Below, piece after piece: positions 1-8,551 of a DNA stretch of 64,000 nt. The stretch lies in assembly GCA_036226585.1 (NCBI GenBank), contig CP108997.1, positions 1 through 64,000 on the forward strand. Reading direction: 5' to 3'. The position numbers were made by a program, and so were the translations under genes. Origin of the DNA: Streptomyces sp. NBC_00708. Lineage in GTDB: Bacteria; Actinomycetota; Actinomycetes; Streptomycetales; Streptomycetaceae. Under the pieces are notes generated by a model that made no database searches, was not told the origin of the DNA, and saw nothing but the letters and a program-made list of their open reading frames with translations. The stretch's first letter is position 1, and every line of letters starts with the position of its first letter.

Positions 1-308
1 CGAAACGAACCGCTTCGCGGTTCGTGACGCAGTGTTGAAAAAGCCGCTTCGCGTCTTTCGGATTTCCGCTTCGCTCCATCCTGGGGCCTCCGCTTCGCTG
101 CGGCCCGAAGTGCGGGGCGGGTCCGCTTCGCTCCCCCGCCCGGTTCCGGCTCCGCCGGAACGGCTGGCTACATGATGACGGTGCATCATTGCTGGTCTGT
201 GTAGCATCCCGAGAAAACAGCCACCCCCGAGCCATGACAGCCCGTCACCCCGGCCGGGTGCCGGCCCGGACCCGTTGGGTGCGGGTTCCGCTTCGCTCCA
301 CCCGCACC
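1..308. repeat. Telomere-like palindrome cluster (inner part of a Streptomyces telomere)
   Basis: Six copies of GCTTCGC (complement GCGAAGC) occur at about 12, 46, 68, 92, 125 and 290. Most lie at the tip of a palindrome. Arms at 5-13 and 17-25 pair perfectly around a 3-base loop. Arms at 84-88/102-106, 115-121/135-141 and 278-285/301-308 enclose the same core, and 143-150/154-161 is a perfect 8-bp hairpin. Streptomyces telomeres are known to carry closely packed palindromes with very stable purine-loop hairpins such as GCGAAGC, which fold in the 3' overhang during end patching. The usual outermost telomere sequence is not seen here, so the extreme end is probably missing from the assembly. 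Confidence 0.8.
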
Positions 309-477
309 GGACAGGCCGTCAGCCGTATTCGGGGATGCCCCTGCCGCCGGGGAGATGCTCTGGAACTCCCCCTTGGTGAACATCGGCCCGCTACGATGAT
401 ACCCGTGCATCACTTGCACATGCGCTGCTTGGTGCATCATTGATGTGCTGTGTAGCATCCCGAATATGTTGCCACCA
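181..477. repeat. Pair of ~45-bp direct repeats and GTGCATCA sites upstream of the helicase
   Basis: A segment starting GTGCATCATTG at 181 recurs at 432. Both copies continue into CTGTGTAGCATCCCGA and then a GCCACC tail, so about 45 bases are shared with a few differences. A third GTGCATCA lies at 405. The second copy ends about 45 bases before the helicase start. The placement suits protein-binding sites for helicase control or for the telomere/replication machinery. That role is inferred. Confidence 0.55.
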
Positions 478-523
478 CCTCTGGCAGCCTGCCTGTTCAT
501 TCATGGATTTCCGGAGATTTGGT

Positions 524-2833
524 ATGCCGAGTACGGGGAAATTCACGCTCCGACCTCACCAGGTCGAAGCCGTTGACGCTGTCGTGCGCGGCCTTGATAT
601 CCCGCCGGGGAAGAAGATCCCGCGGACCGGGCTGCGGGCCACGGTGGTCGCGGCGTGCGGCACGGGCAAGACGTTCATCGCCGCGCACTCCGCGCTTCGT
701 CTGGCCCGGCACGGCCGGGTCCTGGTCCTGGTGCCGACCCTGGACCTGCTCACACAGACAGTGCGGGAGTGGAGGGCAGCCGGCCACCACGGGCCCGCCG
801 TCGCCGTCTGCTCGCTGGAGGACGACCCGCACCTGTGGGACCTGAAGGTGCGCTCCACGACGAGTGCTCCGCAACTGGCGTTGTGGCACGGGCGCGGACC
901 GGTGACCGTCTACGCCACCTACGCCTCCCTCCCCGTCCTCGCAGAAGCCCACGAAGGCGCCTACGGACTGCCCATGGACGTCTTCGACCTCGTGGTCATC
1001 GACGAAGCACACCGAACCAGTGGATCGGCAGGCAAGGCATGGGCCGCGGTTCACGACCAGGACATCATCCCCGCCATGCGCCGGCTCTACATGACCGCCA
1101 CACCCCGAATCTGGAAGGAACGCCCACCCCGGCCCTCCCGGACGCAGCGGCAGGAGGAGGCGGGGGAGCTGCGGGACCGGTTGCCGCAGGACATGGCCTG
1201 CTCCATGGACGACCCCAAGATCTTCGGCCCCGTCGTCTACGAACTCTCACTCGCATCAGCCATCTCCCGGGGCCTGCTGGCGCGATACCAGATCGTCGTC
1301 GTAGAACTCACCGACCCCCTCATCACCCCGGAACGGCTGTCCGGACCACAGAAACGCGACGAGGACGTCCGCGGCGAACGCATGGGCGCGCTCCAGGCCG
1401 CGCTGCTGGAGACCATGGCCGAACACGGGCTGCAGACCACCATCACCTTCCACCACCGCACCATCGAAGCAGCCGCGTTCGCCGGCGGGCTGGGCCGGGT
1501 GGCGAAGCGGCTGCATGCGGCGGACTCGGAGCGGTATCCGGAGCGGGTGTGGGCCAACTGGTTGTGCGGGGACCACGAGCCCGACCATCGGCGCCAGGTC
1601 CTCGCCGACTTCGGCCGGCGTGCGGGGCGTGCGGTGCTGTCGAACTGCCGGGTCCTGGGTGAGGGCGTCGACATCCGGGCCGTCGACTCCGTGGCTCTCC
1701 TCGACCCGAAGGGGTCGGCGGTCGACATCGTGCAGGCGATCGGCCGGGCACTGCGGCAAAAGCCGGGACAGGGGAAAATGGCGACGCTGATCGTGCCTGT
1801 CTTCCTCGCGCCGGGTGAAAAGCCGGAAGACATGCTCACCTCCAACTCGTACAGGCCCCTGGTAAAGGTTTTGGAGGGGCTACGGGCGCACGACGAACGT
1901 GCCATCGAGCTGCTTGCCATTCCCCAGGAACAGCAGAAGGCGATCGTTGACCCGTCGCCCGTCATCGGTCCCCCGCCCGAGGAGGGCCAGGAGGACACGC
2001 GGCCGCTGCTGCGGTTCGCCGCCCCCAGGGATCCGGTCATGATCGCGAAGTGGGTGCGGTTCAACATCATCAGCACCGAGCGCCAGGACTGGCAGCGCGG
2101 CTACGACGCCGCCCGCCGCTACTACACGCGCGAAGGCGACCTGGACGTGCCCTACGACCACACCGAGGGCGCCTACCCGCTCGGAAGATGGCTGTCCGAC
2201 CAACGACGCTCGTTCCGGGCCGGGACCATGAACGGCGAACGCGCCGACGAACTCGAAGAACTCGGAATCGTATGGGACATTGCCGACGCTGGTTTCGAGG
2301 AAAACCTTGCCGCCGCACGCGCCTACTACGCCGAGGCCGGAACCCTCGCCGCACCCCGCCACGCCACCACCCTCGACAAGCCCATCGGACAATGGCTCAC
2401 CAACCTCCGACGACCCGACGGACTCGGGAAGGACACCGGCCGGGCCCGCCGGCGGGCCGAGCAGCTCGCCGCAATCGACCCCGACTGGAACCCCCGACTC
2501 CTCGGATGGACCGTCGACTGGCAACGCAGCTACACCGGCCTAGCGGCGCTCCTGAACGCCGGGAACACGCTCGAGGACGTACAACAGCCGGGGGTGACAT
2601 ACCGCGGCGACGACATCGGCCGCTGGGTCCTCCGGCAGGCGCGCGACTGGGCCCAGCTCAACACAGAACAACAACGACGTCTCGAGAAGCTCGGAGTACG
2701 ACCACGAGCCACTGCACCCGCCCCCACGCGAGGCACCGCGAAAACTGAAGGCGGCTACGGTCCGGTCGTGGGTGGGGATCAGGGGGCCGTCCACGATCAG
2801 CACGGTGTCCTGCGGAACCGTCGCCGGGCCTGA
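524..2833 (+). CDS. Telomere-proximal DEAD/DEAH helicase with helicase-associated repeats (TtrA-like)
   Basis: Superfamily 2 helicase. With the ATG at 524 (GGAG at 513-516) the protein has 769 residues. Walker A GTGKT is at 46-50, DEAH at 160-163, TATPR at 191-195 and the motif VI segment QAIGRALR near 405. The C-terminal third has about three helicase-associated repeats with the W-GY-A---Y pattern (roughly 520-590, 592-655, 665-725). Being the first gene beside telomere palindromes matches ttrA-type terminal helicases of Streptomyces linear replicons, which are implicated in conjugal transfer. The last ~28 codons read antisense through an IS5-type remnant, so the native C-terminus has been replaced. 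An upstream in-frame start at 440 has no ribosome site. Confidence 0.85.
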   Translation: MPSTGKFTLRPHQVEAVDAVVRGLDIPPGKKIPRTGLRATVVAACGTGKTFIAAHSALRLARHGRVLVLVPTLDLLTQTVREWRAAGHHGPAVAVCSLEDDPHLWDLKVRSTTSAPQLALWHGRGPVTVYATYASLPVLAEAHEGAYGLPMDVFDLVVIDEAHRTSGSAGKAWAAVHDQDIIPAMRRLYMTATPRIWKERPPRPSRTQRQEEAGELRDRLPQDMACSMDDPKIFGPVVYELSLASAISRGLLARYQIVVVELTDPLITPERLSGPQKRDEDVRGERMGALQAALLETMAEHGLQTTITFHHRTIEAAAFAGGLGRVAKRLHAADSERYPERVWANWLCGDHEPDHRRQVLADFGRRAGRAVLSNCRVLGEGVDIRAVDSVALLDPKGSAVDIVQAIGRALRQKPGQGKMATLIVPVFLAPGEKPEDMLTSNSYRPLVKVLEGLRAHDERAIELLAIPQEQQKAIVDPSPVIGPPPEEGQEDTRPLLRFAAPRDPVMIAKWVRFNIISTERQDWQRGYDAARRYYTREGDLDVPYDHTEGAYPLGRWLSDQRRSFRAGTMNGERADELEELGIVWDIADAGFEENLAAARAYYAEAGTLAAPRHATTLDKPIGQWLTNLRRPDGLGKDTGRARRRAEQLAAIDPDWNPRLLGWTVDWQRSYTGLAALLNAGNTLEDVQQPGVTYRGDDIGRWVLRQARDWAQLNTEQQRRLEKLGVRPRATAPAPTRGTAKTEGGYGPVVGGDQGAVHDQHGVLRNRRRA

Positions 2834-2910
2834 AAGGAGTCTCTCCCGCACCGGGCGGAAGGGGCGGCACGCCTCCGGGGGCACGTTCCCGCAGTGATGG
2901 TCACGACGAG
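2745..2910 (-). mobile_element. IS5-family transposase fragment overlapping the helicase 3' end
   Basis: On the minus strand the stretch reads DTVLIVDGPLIPTHDRT. This closely matches DAVLIVDGTLVPTRDHT in the larger IS5-type fragment at 5161-5710. Only about 50 codons around the first catalytic Asp remain, and no ends or inverted repeats were found. It supplies the final codons of the helicase frame on the opposite strand. Confidence 0.7.
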
Positions 2911-3145
2911 CAGGTGACACCTCTAGCTAGCCCGACCTTGCCCGACTACTCGGCCGACCGCTCACCGTGGCCACGGACACCGCGGCCACGATGCGCCCCG
3001 AAGCCAGCTGACACGGACGGTTCACCGCAACGCTCCGCTGTCCATCGAAGGTCGCCGTCGCCTGGCGAAACCTGTCGCCGGCCGATCGCGCTCGTCCTCA
3101 CCGTAGATGACGGCAGTGGACCGGCTTTGATCCGTCGGACAACGC

Positions 3146-3787
3146 TCAGGGATACCTCTCTTTCCACGGGTCCGGCGACAGCTTCAGGCCGAACGTGCGG
3201 TGGAGTCGGGCCTGGACGGTCTTGAGGCTCTTGATTCCTTTGTCGAACGTCTGCCACCCCCGCAACGCCTGGCCGGCTTCTTGGGGAGACTGGATCAGTC
3301 CGGCTTCCGGCGCCGAAGCAAGGACCTCGCGCGCGCCCTCATCGAGGTGTTCAATGGCTGCCGACCAAGCTGTCCGGGTCTTGGGATCGGGGAGAGACCC
3401 GAACAGCCGTGCCGCGCTGAGCGCATCCATCAGACCGCCGAAGTCCACTGTCACCAACTCCATGTCGGACCGGGGACGGCCCGCTTGCGCCTTCACCGCT
3501 TCCTTGATCAGGCTGACCACCGCCGTCTCGCCTCCGTACGTGTACCAACTGCCGACGGCCTCGGCAATCTCGGCGCTGGTGGTCGGCGTGGGCGTTGGAG
3601 ACAGAGATGGAGATGGAGATGGGGATGGAGATGGAGACGGGAACGAGGACGGGGCAGCCGTTACGGTCGGTACAAAGCCGCCATTGACCGGGCCGGAGTC
3701 AGCACCCGCACACGCACTGAGCAGCACAGCCGTAACGACCGTGAGCAGCGACAACAGCACGCGAACACACGCAAGCCACTTCACCAC
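3146..3787 (-). CDS. Secreted lipoprotein of unknown function with Ser-Pro linker
   Basis: 213 residues. A short basic start and hydrophobic stretch (residues 8-22) lead to a lipobox, Leu-Ser-Ala-Cys, with the lipidated Cys at 26. A Ser/Pro/Thr-rich linker follows (about 45-70). It looks like a flexible tether and is encoded by the GGAGAT hexamer run. The remaining ~140 residues are alpha-helical in composition and match no family I recognise. The protein should be anchored to the outer face of the membrane. It stands alone between the helicase and the NmrA-like gene, both on their own transcripts. Confidence 0.75.
   Translation of the reverse strand: MVKWLACVRVLLSLLTVVTAVLLSACAGADSGPVNGGFVPTVTAAPSSFPSPSPSPSPSPSLSPTPTPTTSAEIAEAVGSWYTYGGETAVVSLIKEAVKAQAGRPRSDMELVTVDFGGLMDALSAARLFGSLPDPKTRTAWSAAIEHLDEGAREVLASAPEAGLIQSPQEAGQALRGWQTFDKGIKSLKTVQARLHRTFGLKLSPDPWKERYP
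3603..3640. repeat. GGAGAT hexanucleotide tandem repeat inside the lipoprotein gene
   Basis: Six to seven near-perfect GGAGAT units (one GGGGAT variant) encode the Ser-Pro linker on the minus strand. Six-base units keep the frame, so slippage would change linker length without breaking the gene. Confidence 0.8.
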
Positions 3788-4027
3788 GAATGCTCGGCAG
3801 GCCGAAGCAGCAGGCTGCGCCTGGCCGACCGAGTGATCATTAAGGCATCCGGCTGCTTCCCGGCGTCCTGCTGGCGGGGCGCTCTTCCGGCTTGAGCGTA
3901 CGGGCGTGGTTGGTGGTGGGCCAGGAACGATAAGGGGCGTCGCGAGCTGCTGGCGTTGACGCCTATCTGTCGGCTCGCCTCCGGTGCACGCCGGTGCTGG
4001 GGTCTTTGCGGGCAGCGGCTTGGCCGA

Positions 4028-4636
4028 TCAATTGCTGATCGCCGGGGCGCCGCGCAGGTAGGTCTCATCGGTCACTTGGCTGAGCAGGAAGGCGGCCATG
4101 TCAGCGCGGCTGATGGAGAGGTCCACTACCCCGTGGCCGTAGTGGCCGACCTTGATGTTTCCGGTGGCGGGCTTGTCGTTGAGTTTGGCCACGCGGACCA
4201 GCGTCCATTCGAGGTCGCTGGCGCGTACTGCCTCGGCCGCAGAGCGCACCTCGGCCCAGGCCTGGGGCGCGGCGGTCTTGACGAATCGGACGAGGGCTTT
4301 GAACTTGAGGTCTGGCTGATCGGCGGGGTCCGGGACACTGCATGTGGATACGACCACGAACCGTTTGACGCCAGCGGTGTGCATGGCGGTGATGATCCTG
4401 CGGGTCGCGGCGCTCTCGGAGCCGACGCCCTCAATGACGGCGTCGGCGGTTCGAACCGCTTCGAGGATCGCCTCGTCGTCATCGAGCTGTCCGGTGGCTA
4501 TGGACAGGTTCGCATGCATGGTGCGGAGTTTGCCCGGGTTACGGGCGTAGGCCGTGACCGCGTGCCCCGCGTCAAGGGCCTGCTGCACCAGCAGCTGCCC
4601 CATCCGTCCGGTCGCGCCGAAGATCGTAATTCTCAT
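4028..4636 (-). CDS. NAD(P)-binding oxidoreductase, NmrA/atypical SDR type
   Basis: 202 residues from the ATG at 4636, which gives the standard start MRITIFGATGRMG. Glycines 7, 10 and 13 form the dinucleotide-binding motif of NmrA-like and atypical SDR proteins. No classical YxxxK pair is evident, which suits a redox-sensing or flavin-reductase-like member. It is transcribed divergently from the HxlR regulator at 4721. Such pairs usually respond to quinones, aldehydes or other electrophiles, but the substrate here is unknown. An upstream GTG at 4657 is possible but has no ribosome site. AGGAAGG lies 5' of the chosen ATG. Confidence 0.85.
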   Translation of the reverse strand: MRITIFGATGRMGQLLVQQALDAGHAVTAYARNPGKLRTMHANLSIATGQLDDDEAILEAVRTADAVIEGVGSESAATRRIITAMHTAGVKRFVVVSTCSVPDPADQPDLKFKALVRFVKTAAPQAWAEVRSAAEAVRASDLEWTLVRVAKLNDKPATGNIKVGHYGHGVVDLSISRADMAAFLLSQVTDETYLRGAPAISN

Positions 4637-4666
4637 GGTGGGCGGCGCCTTCCTCACAGGGAAACC

Positions 4667-4688
4667 ACTAAAGATTCTTTACTAGTGA
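4667..4688. promoter_or_regulatory. Imperfect dyad between the NmrA-like and HxlR genes
   Basis: CACT and AGTG flank an AAAG-ATT-CTTT core in the intergenic space. An AT-rich dyad stands out in this GC-rich region and lies between two divergent starts, so it is a likely HxlR operator. Operator function is inferred. Confidence 0.45.
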
Positions 4689-4720
4689 CGATAGCACGGC
4701 AGTTTAGAATGGGTGGCATC

Positions 4721-5053
4721 ATGGATCAGGCAGGGGACCTCCAGACGGCGCGGTGCATGCAGATCCTGTCGGTCATCGGCGACCTGTGGACGCTGGCGAT
4801 CGTGATGACGCTGCAGGAGTCGGGGATGCGCTTCAACGAACTTCAGCGGGCCATCCCGAAGGTCAATGCGGTCACTCTGACCAACCGCCTGCGCAAGCTG
4901 GAGGAGACCGGCATCGTCAGCCGGGTCGCGGAGACGAGGAGCAAGCAGTCGACCGTGTACGACCTCACCTCATTTGGTCGCAAGCTGCTGCCGATCGTCG
5001 ATGCGGTGCGTACCGTCGCCCTCGACCTGGAGCGTTCAGGGCAGGCTCCCTGA
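4721..5053 (+). CDS. HxlR-family winged-helix transcriptional regulator
   Basis: 110 residues. The family signature is clear: a Cys near the N-terminus (C12), then IGDLWTLAIV, then a winged helix through FNELQRAIPKV and LRKLEETGIV. HxlR proteins are often redox- or aldehyde-sensing dimers that control an adjacent oxidoreductase. The ATG at 4721 is preferred because GGGTGG lies just upstream; 4709 is an in-frame alternative. It is divergent from the NmrA-like gene with a dyad between them, so mutual control is likely. Confidence 0.88.
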   Translation: MDQAGDLQTARCMQILSVIGDLWTLAIVMTLQESGMRFNELQRAIPKVNAVTLTNRLRKLEETGIVSRVAETRSKQSTVYDLTSFGRKLLPIVDAVRTVALDLERSGQAP

Positions 5054-5160
5054 GCGGGCTACGGACACATGCCAAGCCCCGCTGCTTGCGCCAATGGAAG
5101 GTCGGCTCCATGCCGGTGGGGCGTCGAGACCAGAGTGGCACCACCATGGACGGCATCGAG

Positions 5161-5710
5161 TCACCGCGGCTGCTCGCGGCCGGCCTCGTGGCCGTCCTCG
5201 CGGTCGGCGGCCTTGGCGCCGGACTCCTCCCCAGCCTTGCAGTCGTTGCGGTTGCCCGGGAGAGGTTTGCCGATCACGACGACCAGGCGGGTGTGGGCGT
5301 CGATGACGACCTTGTGGTTGGTGGAGTACCCGTAATTATTGGACTGCTCGGCAGTGGTGTGGTCTCGGGTAGGGACCAGGGTGCCGTCGACGATCAGCAC
5401 GGCGTCCTTGCGGAACCGCCGCCTCGGCTTGAGCGCAAGGAGTGGGCCGACGTGGTCGATGATCCTGTCGGCCGCCGACTTGGACACCCCGAACAGCGGC
5501 GCAAGCTGCCGCAACGTCAGGTTGGTGCGCCAGTAGGTCGCGACCAGCAGTACTCGGCCCTCCAGGGACAAGCCCCACGGCCGCCCTGGGCCGCACGGTG
5601 TCGGCACCCTCGCGGCGCAGCGCGGTCAACCACTTGCGGAAGTCGCGCGGGCTCAGCCCGGTGAACGGGACTATCCAGGACGGTTCCGACGCCGTGATCA
5701 CGCGAGGCAT
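5161..5710 (-). pseudogene. IS5-family transposase, frameshifted and truncated
   Basis: The N-terminus starts MPRVITASEPSW at 5710 in one frame. Near 5595 the reading shifts frame to GLSLEGRVLLVATYWRT, then FGVSKSAADRIIDHVG (HTH-like), then AVLIVDGTLVPTRDHT with the first catalytic Asp, and KVVIDAHTRL. The protein breaks off after PGNRNDCKA, so the later catalytic residues are missing. It is a dead copy of the element also represented at 2745-2910. Confidence 0.8.
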
Positions 5711-5759
5711 CGCAGGATCATCGCACCCACGGTCGGCACTCTTGGAGGTCAGGCTGGCC

Positions 5760-5951
5760 TCAGAGCTCAAACCACAGATCGATGTTCGGGTGGACTTGTT
5801 CGCGCAGACAGTCTGAGTGTGAATAGACCTGCTGCCGCATGACACCGCCTCGCACCGGGTCAACCGCACCGAGCCTGAGCTTGGTCGCTGCCCCGTCCTG
5901 GTCGAGATCGATGACCTGATAGCAGAACCAGCAGATGAGGTTCGGGTTCAA
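5760..5951 (-). CDS. Small cysteine-containing protein of unknown function
   Basis: 63 residues from a TTG at 5951, chosen because GAGAGGG lies six bases upstream. It contains Cys-Trp-Phe-Cys near the start and SHSDCLREQVHPN near the end, which could form a small metal site. A longer in-frame version from 6176 exists, but its added N-terminus looks non-coding. I do not recognise a family. The gene lies among IS fragments and could itself be a remnant. Confidence 0.45.
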   Translation of the reverse strand: MNPNLICWFCYQVIDLDQDGAATKLRLGAVDPVRGGVMRQQVYSHSDCLREQVHPNIDLWFEL

Positions 5952-6242
5952 CGATGCCCTCTCATGTCGCCGAGACAACAGCGCCAGCCGCGCCGTCTCG
6001 CAGACCCTACGTCGAACAAGACGCCGATAACGGGACAGCCCTTGGCTCGCTGTTCCGATCAGCATGGTCAGCGGGAAGCTCTGGCGGGGCAGGATGTGGT
6101 CCCAGCCCGAAGCCCACCAGTCGTTGTGCATCGCCAGATCCCGGCGCGGTCCGGGCACAGACGGATTCTCAGTCATCCGCAGCTCGTCCTCAAAAAGGCA
6201 GGCGAAACGCCTGCAGCGTACGCACCGCAGCGCAGCCCGCTC

Positions 6243-6755
6243 TCACGGGCGTCCGACCCAGGCCTGGTGCTCTGGGGCAACGTGCAGTTCTTCACGCAGC
6301 CGGCATCGTAGGACGCCGACACGCGTGCGGCCCTCCAGGACCTGCAAGCCTCTGTCCGACGGGTTCAGGAGGCGCCGGTCGAGGAGGAGCGGCGGTCGCA
6401 GCCACGTCCCGCGCTCTTCCCAGCATCGGCCGACCTCCGGGGGCCGCCGTTCGACCCGAGACGCATGGGTCTCTGCGAAGCGCTCGATGCAGTCGCCGTC
6501 GCTCTCGCCGGTCGGCATGGTGAGAAACCCTGCGGCCGGGATCGACTCCAGCTGCCAGCTGATAGCGCACAGGTTGATGTCTCCATAGTCGTCCATAAAG
6601 TAGCTGCCGTGGTCGAAGAGGAACTGCTCCAGCACATCGTCCGGCCACTGCAGGGTGTTCAGTACCGGGTCGGCGCGGAACTGGCTGTAGCTGTAGTTGA
6701 ATCCGCCGGCCCGGCGGCGGGCCATAAGCGGGCTGAGGTCGCGGAGCTTTATGAC
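6243..6755 (-). pseudogene. Conserved-looking hypothetical protein, N-terminus lost
   Basis: The minus-strand frame from about LSPLMARRRAGGFNYSYS onward has protein-like composition (DDVLEQFLFDHGSYFMDDYG) for ~165 codons. The codons upstream of 6755 are antisense to the PIN-domain fragment and make no sense, so the true start is missing. The junction with the plus-strand PIN fragment falls near 6775. Function unknown. Confidence 0.4.
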
Positions 6756-6789
6756 GCCAGGTCTGCAGGAGCGGACCTGCCCTGGGAAG

Positions 6790-7290
6790 TTAAGAGTTCC
6801 CTGGAGCCTCTGGACCTTGAGCGTCTCTTGGAGCACTGGCGGGGGGCTTATGGGGAGATCTTCGAGGTCATCGAGACCAGCGGCGCGGTACTGCGTAGGG
6901 CGTACCAGCGGGAGGCGATGGCTCTTCCGCCAGCAAAAGAGGTCAGGGATCACGCGGAAGGTGGCCACGATGCGGCCATCTGGTTCTCCATCCTGGACTT
7001 CCTCAAGCAGAACCCCGACGAACACGTCTACTTCCTCATCAACAACACCAAGGACTTCGGGGACGGGAGCTCCTACAAGTACCCGATGAGCGAGGACATC
7101 CGCGGGCTCGAAGACCGGCTGACCATGCTCAAGGACTTCGCTCAGGTCGTCTCCGAGTTCACTACGGAGGTATCTGGCAAGGTGGCAGAGGATGCTGCCG
7201 CACAGTTGTTGGCATGGTCAGGGGTCCGAGACGGCATCGCGGAATCGGCAAGGGGGCTGAGCACTCTCACTGGGTATGACGGCCTCGGTG
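6790..7290 (+). pseudogene. PIN-domain protein, C-terminal fragment
   Basis: The plus frame reads LERLLEHWRGAYGEIFEV, then HDAAIWFSILDFLKQNP, then VYFLINNTKDFGDGSS. These resemble the second half of large PIN-like nucleases (DUF4935 type), where a late acidic residue in the NTKDF-like segment completes the active site. The N-terminal half with the first Asp is absent, no start codon with a ribosome site is present, and the frame runs into IS630 sequence near 7295. It cannot encode a working nuclease. Confidence 0.55.
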
Positions 7291-7297
7291 ATGACGG

Positions 7298-7648
7298 CGC
7301 TTCCCGGAACTGGCCAAGGACACGCTCTACGGTCACATCAAGCCGGTCAAGAAGCGCACCCAGTTCTTGGAGTTCTGCCGCCACCTGCGAACCCTCTGCC
7401 CGCCCGAGGTCCGTATCGCGCTCGTCTGTGACAACTTCTCCGCGCACCTGACCACGAAGAGGTGCCAGCGGGTTGGCCCCTGGGCCGCGGCGAACAACGC
7501 CGAGATCGCCTACACCCCTACAAACAGCTCCTGGCTCAACCGCATAGAAGCCCAGTTCACCGCCCTGCGGTACATCACCCTCGATGGCACCGACCACGTC
7601 AGCCACAAGGAGCAGGGCAGCATGATCCGCCGCTACATCATCTGGTGA
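7298..7648 (+). pseudogene. IS630-family transposase, C-terminal fragment
   Basis: The frame reads LAKDTLYGHIKPVKKRTQFL, then LVCDNFSAHLT with the second catalytic Asp, then TPTNSSWLNRIEAQF with the final Glu, and ends at a stop at 7646-7648. This is the last ~115 residues of an IS630-type DDE transposase. The N-terminal HTH and first Asp are missing. Confidence 0.82.
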
Positions 7649-7754
7649 AATCGCCACGCCGACGACCGGCGCCTACGCTCAGTCGTCGAGAGGGCCAACG
7701 TCGCCTGATGGCACGGCAGTAGCTACACCTTGGACGGGATCTGGACAGCCGCCT

Positions 7755-8324
7755 TTACGGCACGTTCCACCCGAGCACGACTGGCAGCTTGTGCTCGTAA
7801 CCCAGCGTGTTGATCGTCCCCGGATGCGGGTGCCCGAACTGCCGCGCGGCCGACGCGTCGAGCCCGAGCCAGCGCGCGGTGAGTATGCGTGACAGGTGGC
7901 CGTGCGCGACGACGGCCAGGTCGCCCTTGTCCAGCAGCGGCCGGACCCGGCCGAGGAAGGCGTCGACCCGCACCGTCACGTGCCCGAGGTCCTCGCCAGC
8001 GTCGACGCCGTCGCGCCACAGCTCCCAGCCGGGCTTGAGCTCCTGGATCTGCTCGGCGGTCAGCCCCTCGTAGCGGCCGTAGTCCCACTCGATCAGGTCG
8101 GGGTCGGGCTCCGCGCCGCTCAGCCCCGCCAGTTCGGCGGTCCGCACGGCGCGAGTCAGCGGGCTGCTGTAGACGGCGGCGAACTCCCGTTCGGCCAGCC
8201 GGGGTGCGAGCGCACGCGCCGCGTTCTCCCCCGCCTCGGTCAGCGGCAGGTCGGTGCGGCCAGCATGCCGGCCGGTCCGGCTCCATGCGGTCTCGCCGTG
8301 CCTGATCAACACCAATTCGCCCAT
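7755..8324 (-). CDS. Histidine phosphatase family protein
   Basis: 189 residues. The N-terminal RHGET motif (Arg8-His9-Gly10) and the second catalytic His in VVAHGH (His141) define the histidine phosphatase superfamily. Arg58 and Glu79 occupy the usual phosphate and acid positions. The size fits small phosphoglycerate-mutase-like or sugar/nucleotide phosphatases. The protein has no signal peptide and is cytosolic. It is a single gene with no operon partner, so the substrate cannot be named. Confidence 0.9.
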   Translation of the reverse strand: MGELVLIRHGETAWSRTGRHAGRTDLPLTEAGENAARALAPRLAEREFAAVYSSPLTRAVRTAELAGLSGAEPDPDLIEWDYGRYEGLTAEQIQELKPGWELWRDGVDAGEDLGHVTVRVDAFLGRVRPLLDKGDLAVVAHGHLSRILTARWLGLDASAARQFGHPHPGTINTLGYEHKLPVVLGWNVP

Positions 8325-8551
8325 GACTGAGGACCGTATCTCACATCGAACACAGGGCGAACGTTGCCTGATACGGCACTGGAGCTGAGCTGGTCAAGAT
8401 CACGCACGTCTTGTCGTAAGTGGGCTCAACCCTGGTCACAGGGGTTACCGTAGCCAGCTCATAGCGGCGGCATCGTCACCTCATGACAACGAAGATCACT
8501 TACGGACCCACGAATACTGCCACGGACCCCCACGGCCACCACCCCACCCAG

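Noticed and set aside
189..443. 84-codon plus-strand frame between telomere palindromes and helicase
   Set aside because: No ribosome site; it lies across the direct repeats and palindromes and looks non-coding.
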